A stretch of DNA of 64,000 bases from Megaustenia siamemsis (lineage: Eukaryota > Mollusca > Gastropoda > Stylommatophora > Ariophantidae): the NCBI GenBank assembly GCA_032433765.1, contig JAVIAB010000025.1, positions 32,652,115-32,716,114 of the forward strand, given 5' to 3'. The notes beneath the pieces are model-generated. The model was given only the letters and a program-made list of their open reading frames with translations. It was not told where the DNA came from and made no database searches. The translations under genes and the position numbers were made by a program. Below, in pieces: positions 55,680 to 64,000 of this stretch (positions are counted from its first letter, which is position 1; each line of letters begins with the position of its first letter).

Positions 55680-56010
55680 GTTATCGTTGCTTCAATCTCC
55701 ATTCTCATGCTGGACACCGTAATGCTTACCCAATTCCCTAGCCATTTCTCTGCTATGTTGGTATGCCATGACACCCCAACTGCTGCTATATAATAGCAAA
55801 TGCTGCTAATTATAAATGTGCATAAATGTATGAACTTATGGTGACAGTTATAATATATATGCAAATGCATGAAAAACACATTAAAAATGGTTGTTCAGCT
55901 GTTGTATAATGCAAGAACTAACGCATGCATGAGAGCTAGAAGTTAACTCATATATTACAATGGAAATGTAATTCCCTTGGAAACAAATAATTATGAAGAA
56001 AATCCTAAAT
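55680..56010. other. no gene recognised
   Basis: Nothing identified. Confidence 0.4.
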
Positions 56011-56011
56011 T

Positions 56012-56765
56012 AACTATCTATGGACCTTTCGAGCCATAGCCAGACCATAGGGCATAGACCCAGATACTCTTTCTCTTATCTAAATTTTTATTTTAGCAGT
56101 TTTCAATCCTTGTAAAGATCTTTTATCAAATCTCGCAATTTGTCTCTGTTCTGTGCAAGCAACTCTATCTCATTGATGGTGCCGATTCCTGCTGCTCTTG
56201 CCTCTCTCATCAATGTTCTTCTTAGAGTCTCTCTGGGTCTGCCTCTTTTCCTCTTGCCTGTTGTTTCCCACATGAGAGCTTGCTTTGCTATTTGGTTAAT
56301 ATCTCTCCTTATCACATGTCCAACGCATGACCATCGTCTTTTCTTGATTACTGAAGATATTAGTGGTTGATTGGTGATTTCTCTAATTTCCTCATTTGTT
56401 TTGAATTCCTTCCACGATATACAAAGTATTTCCCTTAGACATTTATTTTTGAATGCATTCAACTTTCATGAAGAATGTTTATTATGTCTATTGTTGTTTT
56501 CCAGCTCTCACATGCATACATAAGGGCTGATAATATGTTTGATTTGAATAGGCTTAAGTTTTGTTTTTGTGCTGATGAGTTTTGATTTCCACAACTTTTT
56601 AAGGCTTCTGAAAGACATTGCTGCTTTTGCTATTCTAATTCTAATTTCTTTACTTGTATCCCCTTCCCGATCAATGTGACTTCCAAGATAGATAAAGTGA
56701 TAGATCTCTTCCACTGGTTTGTTTGCCATGTATATTCTGTCATCCATTAGAATTAAGCTTTTCAT
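56012..56765 (-). pseudogene. LINE4 C-terminal copy, longer
   Basis: Minus strand 56765-56508: IYHFIYLGSHIDREGDTSKE, IRIRIAKAAMSFRSLKKLWK, STKTKLKPIQIK. After a frame break at about 56480 it continues MNAFKNKCLREILCISWKEF, REITNQPLISSVIKKRRWSC, VGHVIRRDINQIAKQALMWE, RKRGRPRETLRRTLMREARA. The short 3' end has GGCTCGAAAGG. The YLGS..D.EG motif lies just after the reverse transcriptase in such LINEs. Confidence 0.82.
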
Positions 56766-56779
56766 GACTTTAGAATATT

Positions 56780-56925
56780 AACTCATCATCATCGAGTGCC
56801 ATCTCCGCAACGAAGGTTGGCTACCATGGAGCACCATTCTGCTCTGTCTCTTGCTTAGATAGTGCAGGTTGTCATAGGCTGGTTTGTCCATCTTTTGATG
56901 TTACTCGTCCAAACTGGAAGATTGT
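56780..56925 (-). mobile_element. LINE2 3' fragment
   Basis: Antisense of the LINE2 end: CATCATCGAGTGCCATCTCC, GGTTGGCTACCATGGAGC, GTTGTCATAGGCTGG, CATCTTTTGATGTTACTCGT. Confidence 0.8.
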
Positions 56926-56982
56926 AAATACAATTAAATGAACACTTCTAAGAATTCCAGTTCCAAGAAAGTCTTTTGACAG

Positions 56983-57378
56983 ATAATGTTCTACATAGTT
57001 TTGGTGCCATCATAGTCAAGTAAAAAAAAAGTAAAGAGCCCCGTCACGCCAAGTGGCGTATAGGGAATATGGCGTTAGTGACCATAATTTTTACAGATAA
57101 TGTTCTACATAGTTTTGGTGCCATCATAGTCAAGTAAAAAAAAAGTAAAGAGCCCCGTCACGCCAAGTGGCGTATAGGGAATATGGCGTTAGTGACCATA
57201 ATTTTTACAGACCTTCAACACTTGATTTTTGGGGTAATGTGGTTGGTATTGTGTCCATGCTGTTTTACTTACCCAGAAAAAATCTTGTACCCACTTAAGG
57301 CTGGGTGAACCTGGCAGCCGTTGGTCAGGATCGAACCCGGCCTCTTGTCCTTTGTAGTCCAGTTATGGTGCCATCATA
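56983..57378 (-). mobile_element. SINE-A with a 114-bp tandem duplication and 13-bp TSD
   Basis: Flank and tail side (ATAATGTTCTACATAG to AATTTTTACAG) occur twice, at 56983-57096 and 57097-57210, with no differences seen. The head end is truncated (TTTGTAGTCCAGTT). The TSD is tggtgccatcata at 57002-57014 (copied at 57116-57128) and 57366-57378. Confidence 0.82.
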
Positions 57379-57527
57379 CTAGTGATTAAATTTATGGAGG
57401 CAAATTATTTTTCTGTATAAGCTGTTGAAATTATAAACAGAATTAAGAAAAATACGATATTCAAATATGTGTGTGTGAAAAGATGTACAGAAATAAAGGA
57501 TAAACATATATTATTTTAGCCACGATA

Positions 57528-57772
57528 GCTCAGTGGTTAGTGAACAGGATTACAAAGGACTAGAGGTAGGGTTTGATCCCAACCAATGGCTTCCAGGTTC
57601 ACCCAGCCTTAAATGGGTACCGGATTGTTTTTGGGAAAGTAAAGCGGCTCGGGCGTAATACCGACCACATTATCCCAAAAATCATGTGCTGAAGGTTTAT
57701 AAAATTTATGGTCACTAACATCATATTCCATATACGCCACTTGGCGTGATGGGGGTTCTTTACTTTTTTTTT
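57528..57772 (+). mobile_element. SINE-A
   Basis: Head CGATAGCTCAGTGGTTAGTG, B box GGTTTGATCC (one change), end GGGGGTTCTTTACTTTTTTTT. Confidence 0.87.
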
Positions 57773-57799
57773 TCTCTACATATTATTTTAGTTAAATAT

Positions 57800-58450
57800 T
57801 GATGTAAACATTATGAGAATTAATGCAGTTGGCAATAACCAAATGAAATTAGGAGAAATACCTCTACTAGACGTACAATCTTACATATATCTGGGCAGTA
57901 TCATAGATAAAGAGGGAGGAACAGAAAATGATATCAAAATAAGGATATCAAAACAAGAGGAGCTTTCGTTGCACTGGGAAACAAATGGAAATCCAAAGAA
58001 ATTAGGTTAAATACAAAAATAAAAATTTTCAACTCAAATGTTAAGTCAGTACTATTATATGGCTGTGAAACATAGAGAACAACAAAATTAACAATCATGA
58101 AGATACAGACTTTCATTAATGGATGCTTACGCAGAATAAAAGGATGGAAATGGCAGGACAAAATCACTAACATAGAATTATGGAAATGTACCAGGCAAGT
58201 ACCAGTGGATAAGGAAATACAGTGAAGACGATGGCGCTGGATAGGACACACACTGCAGAAACCAACTGAGAGTATTACACGACAGGTCCTTATTTGGAAT
58301 CCCCAGGGGAAAAGACAAAGAGGAAGACCAAGGAATTCTTGGAGAAGACAGATAGAAGCAGAGATGAAGATGATGGGGAAAACATGGAATGATCTTAAAA
58401 GAATGGCAAGAAACAGAACAGCCTGGAAAGTGTTTGTTGAAGACCTATGC
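57800..58450 (+). pseudogene. LINE5 C-terminal copy
   Basis: Frames on the + strand: LLDVQSYIYLGSIIDKEGGT, NDIKIRISK, then after breaks KIKIFNSNVKSVLLYGCET, KIQTFINGCLRRIKGWKWQD, NIELWKCTRQVPVDKEIQ, RRWRWIGHTLQKPTESITRQ, KRQRGRPRNSWRRQIEAEMK and NRTAWKVFVEDLCSTGS. This is the long post-reverse-transcriptase region of a widespread animal LINE group. Two frameshifts and two stops. Its last codons seed the 38-bp repeat. Confidence 0.82.
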
Positions 58451-58620
58451 TCTACAGGAAGCTGAAAGTGTTTGTTGAAGACCTATGCTCTACAGGAAGC
58501 TGAAAGTGTTTGTTGAAGACCTATGCTCTGCAGGAAGCTGAAAGTGTTTGTTGAAGACCTATGCTCTACAGGAAGCTGAAAGTGTTTGTTGATGACCTAT
58601 GCTCCACAGGGAGCTAAAGA
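58424..58620. repeat. 38-bp tandem repeat from the LINE5 end, five copies
   Basis: Unit GAAAGTGTTTGTTGAAG followed by ACCTATGCTCTACAGGAAGCT. The first copy is the LINE5 codons for KVFVEDLCSTGS. Confidence 0.93.
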
Positions 58621-58849
58621 TCTATTAAATAAACATAATATGGGATAGTTTTTTTTTTACTTATAGAAAATAGCTTCTAATTCTAGCCTTTCTGATGGAA
58701 GGAGTGATGGATTTATTTAGGATTCACATTCAGTGAAAATGATGGTGATGGAGCATCACAGAGTCAATATGAGTCATGGGCGCTTAGATTCCGAAAGGTG
58801 ATGTGGTGATTGCATAAGGTGTACCTGAGTTCCTGGTTTCTGCTGAAAA

Positions 58850-59480
58850 TTTAGAGCCTGTCACTGCAATACTAGGTTCTTCTGATCAACAGAACCCCAC
58901 CTCTGCAGAAACTACAGCGGTCATTAAGTTGTTGGCTAGTTTGTTTTTGTGTCGACTATTACCAGAAAAAGAGTTCTTAAATGTTATGTAGAGCCAGTCT
59001 TAACATATGGATTCAAATCATGGACAATAGGACAACAGACAAGAAAATCACTGGAGGCTGTAGAAATGTGGTTTTACAGAAGAATGTTGAGAATACCATG
59101 GACAGCTAAGAAGAGTAATGAAAACATTCTGAAAGAGACCAAAGCAAAGAGAGTGCTAATTTCCAGAATTAGGAAGAAACAATCATCATTTTTTGACCAT
59201 GTAATGATAAGAGAACAGTTGGAATATATTGTGATAACTGGGAAAATTGAGGGACGAAGAGATAGAGGGAAGCAAAGAGAAAAAATACCAGACAGCTTAA
59301 GAGAATGGCTTGGCAGAAGGTCAACAACAAAAATGATAAATAACTGTCGAGATCGAAAGTTGTGGAGAAACATTATCACCTATGCCAGCAGGCTTGGTAC
59401 TTGATGATGATAATGATTACCAGTAAATCTAAATGGGAGGTGGAGTGAATTCTTGGTCAGCTGTAGGTTACTGACCCTGC
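58850..59480 (+). repeat. second copy of the 48.65-kb dispersed unit, split by LINE1
   Basis: 58870-58962 (CACTGCAATACTAGGTTCT, TTAAGTTGTTGGCTAG, CGACTATTACCAG) and 59415-59475 (ACCAGTAAATC, TCTTGGTCAGCTGTAGG) align with 48650-48870. LINE1 lies between. Confidence 0.65.
58963..59414 (+). mobile_element. LINE1, intact C-terminal frame of 151 residues, 8-bp TSD
   Basis: KRVLKCYVEPVLTYGFKSWT, MWFYRRMLRIPWTAKKSNEN, SRIRKKQSSFFDHVMIREQL, EYIVITGKIEGRRDRGKQRE and EWLGRRSTTKMINNCRDRKL, stop in TTGATGATGATAATG. The TSD attaccag is at 58955-58962 and 59415-59422. GHVM is changed to DHVM. Confidence 0.85.
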
Positions 59481-59499
59481 CAGGGTAACTACATATTGC

Positions 59500-59829
59500 A
59501 TAGCTTATTTTCCCCTCACTGAGCATGAACAAAATACAATTTCTTATTGGACACACAGGTAGATACTAAATGAGAAGAGAAAAAAAGAGATTAAAAAAAA
59601 AAATCATAGAACTATCAAAAGTAAAGGATCTACCAGAAGTTGTAAAAATCTGCATGATCTTCAGAAATTGTCTGAGATAGAGAGGAATGTAATCTGCTTT
59701 GTGTTTTGTGTTTGGATCTTGGGGAGCTTAGCAAAGCAATAACATAATTGTTCTTCCTCTTGTTCTTTATTCTCTTTTTGTCTTTCAGCATAAGAGAAAA
59801 TGGGATGTTCTTTGACAGCTCTCCTCTCA
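59500..59829. other. no gene recognised
   Basis: Nothing identified. Confidence 0.4.
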
Positions 59830-60255
59830 CATTATGCTTTATGTGGTATCAGATGTTTTGCTTGTCTGTCTTTGGAGGGTGCATCTTCTTCTAATTCTTC
59901 TATTGGTGTATCTGTTTGTTAATACTTGTTATGGAATGTTAATTACCAGTCACCACATGACATGTCCAAACCATTTAATTTGTTCTCTCTGGCCGAAGCT
60001 CAAGACTGGTGTTGCTCTCACACATTTCCTGATTTCTACGTTTATTATTCTATCCTTATTGTCACATTAAGTATTCTTTGAAGACATCAGTTTCAGTAGT
60101 TGTGATATTTCTTTTCTCCTTTACTGTTAATGTCCATGATTAATTACTTTGTTGCATCTGTTTGCAAATTTTGTCCTGTTTTTTTTCCATTCGCTGCTAC
60201 AATAATTTCCAAGTACATGTATTTAAATTGGTTTAACTTGTTTCAATGGGTGGCG
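59830..60255 (-). pseudogene. LINE relic
   Basis: Minus strand: INVEIRKCVRATPVLSFGQR, EQIKWFGHVMW, then broken YTNRRIRRR. The connection segment NYCSSEWKK lies further right. Old, many stops. Confidence 0.6.
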
Positions 60256-60391
60256 GAAAACACTATGTGCCCTCTGCTACATCTAATGGCATGGGAAGGA
60301 TAAAGAATCAATCAATAACTTGTTTCGGCTCTTTAGTAACATAATTCTATTTAAATATGTCAATACGTTTTAGAATGTATGTATTAACAAG

Positions 60392-62137
60392 TGAATCAGC
60401 CTCCAACTCTGCATCTTCTATAACAAAACATCTACTTCTTTTAAATGATTCAGCCTCCAACTCTGCATCTTCTATAACAAAACATCTACTTCATTCAATG
60501 ATTCAGCCTCCAACTCTGCATCTTCTATAACAAAACATCTACTTCATTCAATGATTCAGCCTCCAACTCTGCATCTTCTATAACAAAACATCTACTTCAT
60601 TCAATGATTCAGCCTCCAACTCTACATCTTCTATAACAAAACATCTACTTCATTAAATGATTCAGCCTCCAACTCTGCATCTTCTATAACAAAACATCTA
60701 CTTCATTCAATGATTCAGCCTCCAACTCTGCATCTTCTATAACAAAACATCTACTTCATTCAATGATTCAGCCTCCAACTCTACATCTTCTATAACAAAA
60801 CATCTACTTCATTAAATGATTCAGCCTCCAACTCTGCATCTTCTATAACAAAACATCTACTTCTTTTAAATGATTCAGCCTCCAACTCTGCATCTTCTAT
60901 AACAAAACATCTACTTCATTCAATGATTCAGCCTCCAACTCTGCATCTTCTATAACAAAACATCTACTTCATTCAATGATTCAGCCTCAACTCTGCATCT
61001 TCTATAACAAAACATCTACTTCATTAAATGATTCAGCCTCCAACTCTACATCTTCTATAACAAAACATCTACTTCATTAAATGATTCAGCCTCCAACTCT
61101 GCATCTTCTATAACAAAACATCTACTTTATTCAATGATTCAGCCTCCAACTCTGCATCTTCTATAACAAAACATCTACTTCATTCAATGATTCAGCCTCC
61201 AACTCTACATCTTCTATAACAAAACATCTACTTCATTAAATGATTCAGCCTCCAACTCTGCATCTTCTATAACAAAACATCTACTTCTTTTAAATGATTC
61301 AGCCTCCAACTCTGCATCTTCTATAACAAAACATCTACTTCATTCAATGATTCAGCCTCCAACTCTGCATCTTCTATAACAAAACATCTACTTCATTCAA
61401 TGATTCAGCCTCCAACTCTGCATCTTCTATAACAAAACATCTACTTCATTCAATGATTCAGCCTCCAACTCTGCATCTTCTATAACAAAACATCTACTTC
61501 ATTCAATGATTCAGCCTCCAACTCTGCATCTTCTATAACAAAACATCTACTTCATTCAATGATTCAGCCTCCAACTCTGCATCTTCTATAACAAAACATC
61601 TACTTCATTCAATGATTCAGCCTCCAACTCTGCATCTTCTATAACAAAACATCTACTTCATTCAATGATTCAGCCTCCAACTCTGCATCTTCTATAACAA
61701 AACATCTACTTCATTCAATGATTCAGCCTCCAACTCTGCATCTTCTATAACAAAACATCTACTTCATTCAATGATTCAGCCTCCAACTCTGCATCTTCTA
61801 TAAGAAAACATCTACTTCATTAAATGATTCAGCCTCCAACTCTGCATCTTCTATAACAAAACATCTACTTCATTCAATGATTCAGCCTCCAACTCTGCAT
61901 CTTCTATAACAAAACATCTACTTCATTCAATGATTCAGCCTCCAACTCTGCATCTTCTATAACAAAACATCTACTTCATTAAATGATTCAGCCTCCAACT
62001 CTGCATCTTCTATAACAAAACATCTACTTCGTTAAATGATTCAGCCTCCAACTCTGCATCTTCTATAACAAAACATCTACTTCGTTAAATGATTCAGCCT
62101 CCAACTCTGCATCTTCTATAACAAAACATCTACTTCA
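60392..62137. repeat. 53-bp minisatellite, 33 copies, partly of higher order
   Basis: Unit AATGATTCAGCCTCCAAC, TCTGCATCTTCTATAACAAA, ACATCTACTTCATTC. A marked variant (CTTCTTTTAAATG) recurs at 60436, 60861 and 61285, so the left half is arranged in blocks of eight units (about 424 bp). Confidence 0.96.
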
Positions 62138-62384
62138 TTGCATTAAACCAATGATTACAGCATGTTTCTCCTTTTTATCCTGACACTATTACGCCTACTA
62201 CTCTCCATTTTTCTTCTCATTAAACGTCTTCTTATAAATAAGTTTAGTTTACTCTTAATCATTTATTTGTTTTAGTCATTGACTAGTTCTTGGTTTTTCC
62301 TATTATAACCTGCACTGCCCCACTTGCTTCCTAATCAGATGGGTCTAGGTTCCTAGAAGTAGTAGATGCTTTTATAGCCCAACA
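62138..62384. other. no gene recognised
   Basis: Nothing identified. Confidence 0.4.
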
Positions 62385-62535
62385 AGGCTCCAGGGTTCAC
62401 ACAGCCTAAAAAAACATGGGTACCAGATATTTTCTGGGGAGTAGAGAAACCTGGCGTGATACTGACCACAATACCCAAAAAATGTGCTGTTGGTCATGTA
62501 AAAATAATGGTCACTAACACCATATTCTCGTGTAG
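62385..62535 (+). mobile_element. diverged SINE-A fragment
   Basis: GGTTCACACAGCC, ATGGGTACCAGAT, GATACTGACCACAATACCCA and TGGTCACTAACACCATATTC follow the SINE-A order without its head. Confidence 0.72.
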
Positions 62536-62559
62536 AGGGAACCTTTAAGGCCTATCTCT

Positions 62560-62935
62560 ATAACCAGTTTCTACCTGTTTCAATGCCTATGCCTTGAATG
62601 ACTATGTACCCACTCTCCATGCTCTGTATGTGCCTACAGCTATGTTCTGCATGACCGTACACCAAAGTCCTGTATGACCGTAGGCCAACATCCTGCATGT
62701 CTATATAATCATACCCTGTATGTGTCTGTGGTCATGTTTTGCATGCCTCTATTCGCAAGTCTTTTATATATATATATATTACCATGTCCTGCTTGTCCAT
62801 ATCCCCATGTCCTTCATGTTTCTACAACTATGCCCTGCTTGTTTTTATAATCAATGTCCAGATTGGCCCTACAGCATGTCTTTTATGTCCCTACACCCAT
62901 ATCCTGCATGTTGTACACCCCTGTCCTGCCTGCCC
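62560..62935. repeat. degenerate repeat of about 25-30 bp (CCTGCATGTC type)
   Basis: Loosely repeated TGTCCTGCATGTCTA and CTATGCCCTG motifs, too diverged for a clean unit. Confidence 0.5.
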
Positions 62936-63060
62936 TTTTTAAAATCTATTTTTAACTCTCTTCTCCGCATATTTCTCATTCTTCTTCTTCTATTATTAGT
63001 TCCAAAACAAGTTGAGCAGTATTTTGTCTTATATTTAGTTGCCAGTTTGTCTCTCCACAG

Positions 63061-63128
63061 AGAAATTATTAAACTCAACTGGCAGAGAGTTGAGGAGGGC
63101 TTTGTTTTCTCTCAAACAGATCTTTCAG
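63061..63128 (+). CDS. FHOD: FHOD-family formin, third recognised exon, start of FH3/DID region
   Basis: The exon is 68 nt between CTCTCCACAG and a GTGAGC donor. With the G carried over from 48339 it reads E, then KLLNSTG, then RELRRALFSLKQIFQ, ending in phase 0. This is the highly conserved opening helix of the FHOD armadillo-type FH3/DID region. It joins the two previous exons without a frame break, over a 14.7-kb intron full of minisatellites and LINEs. The following exon (expected to continue the armadillo repeat) is not present in the remaining 870 bases, so the gene continues to the right of the window. A longer frame on the same strand starting near 62720 covers this exon in a wrong frame and is not real. 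Confidence 0.93.
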
Positions 63129-63134
63129 GTGAGC

Positions 63135-64000
63135 AAATAGTTATTTGAATAAAATGTGTTTTTTGTTTGGTTCATTCTTTCATAACAAACAGTGCTTTTT
63201 TTAAATAGGAACACTCAAGAGACAGAAACCTGAACAAAGAGACAGAAACAGATCTTCATTTTTAAAAGTTTAACAAATCAAGATTAATATTGAAAATCTG
63301 TTAGCCATTTTTATTTTGGTTCTACATCAAAAGTTGGATATCAAAGAAGACTATTTTAATTTGCCTCTTGCTCTCTGTGATTCATTCTGCAGTCCATCTC
63401 CTGATATTATTAATCCACTTTAGTCGTTGCCTTTGTATTTTTGCATATAAGATGACTTCAAGTATGTAATCATCTTCTCTTGTATATCAAAAATATTTCT
63501 ATTGCCTCACTTAAAATTATTTTAATAGTTTATCATTTTCAGCTTTTAAAGACTTCTTTATTTGTTTTCTTCTTTATCCACCCAGTTCATCTCATTTTGC
63601 CTTTGTGGCTACAGGGAACTTGGCAATGGTCTGGGATGAAAAGAATAGAGCTCCTGTCACCTGGAACTCCATATTCCCTACACTCCATACAAGGCGTGAA
63701 GGAAAACTCTTTATCTCTTATTTATTTTTGTCCCACTATTTCCTTTATATGATGTTGTATGTGGACACACATACACGTGTGAACATTATTAAAAATTATT
63801 ATAAATGTCATCTTTATATTTTTCATAATTTTCTTATGGTGCAAATAACACTAAGATGGATGGATATATATAATCCATGCAGAAGAAAATAACAATAAAT
63901 TGCAATGCAAACCCTCAAAGAGAAAACAGCAGATTAAAAAAAGAGAGGCAACCTAGAGAAACACAATGAAGTGCTCTAATAACAGAAGCAATGACAACAG
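63135..64000. other. FHOD intron; no exon found
   Basis: A trace of the SINE-A 3' end is at 63669-63715 (CCATATTCCCTACACTCC, GGCGTGAAGG). 63414-63465 resembles 15242-15310. Nothing else recognised. Confidence 0.5.

Noticed and set aside
62720..63148. 142-residue + frame covering the exon at 63061
   Set aside because: It reads the exon in the wrong phase; the phase fixed by the previous FHOD exon gives the conserved FH3/DID sequence.

Overview
The window looks like intergenic and intronic DNA from an animal nuclear genome. It has spliced exons with GT/AG borders, many non-LTR (LINE) retrotransposon relics, several tRNA-derived SINE families, a mariner relic, Penelope-like repeats and a very heavy load of minisatellites. 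By hand estimate about 20 kb, close to a third, is tandem repeat. No bacterial-type operon, rRNA, free tRNA gene or CRISPR is visible. The taxon cannot be fixed from sequence alone. The mix of LINE C-termini, SINEs and repeats would fit a lophotrochozoan such as a mollusc, but that is inference.

The only host gene I can support is an FHOD-family formin on the + strand, seen as four exons. Three are consecutive and phase-compatible: 41951-42075 (GTPase-binding region), 48281-48339, and 63061-63128 (start of the armadillo-like FH3/DID region). They are separated by introns of about 6.2 and 14.7 kb, and the gene runs off the right edge. The fourth, 3708-3893, encodes part of the FH2 actin-nucleating domain, which should lie downstream of the others but here lies about 38 kb upstream. 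A run of exactly 100 N (6763-6862) separates it from them. Contig misordering at that gap, or a second tandem FHOD gene, are the two main explanations.

Layout. 1-2.4 kb: SINEs, a foldback Penelope-like insertion and a 70-bp minisatellite. 2.4-6.2 kb: LINE relics, the FH2 exon, two SINE-A copies and an interrupted mariner relic. 6.2-9.2 kb: 16-bp and 32-bp arrays on either side of the gap and a C-rich array. 9.4-11.8 kb: a block of inverted LINE pieces bounded by a 19-bp direct repeat. 12.2-18.1 kb: GATA-rich, 33-bp and 35-bp arrays with LINE pieces between. 19-32 kb: dense nested LINEs and SINEs, plus CT-rich and 19-23-bp arrays. 33.3-40.65 kb: a 7.3-kb array of a 40-bp unit containing a 2,942-bp block present twice. 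40.7-49.7 kb: the FHOD 5'-side exons among LINEs and SINEs. 50-56 kb: five minisatellites. 56-60.3 kb: LINEs and SINEs. 60.4-62.1 kb: a 53-bp array. The last FHOD exon is at 63.06 kb.

The repeats interact. Several minisatellites start inside LINE 3' coding ends, one SINE family shares its 3' end with a LINE family, and many insertions still carry target-site duplications (TSDs), so their nesting order can be read. The labels SINE-A to SINE-G, LINE1 to LINE8 and repeats E and F are local names used only here.
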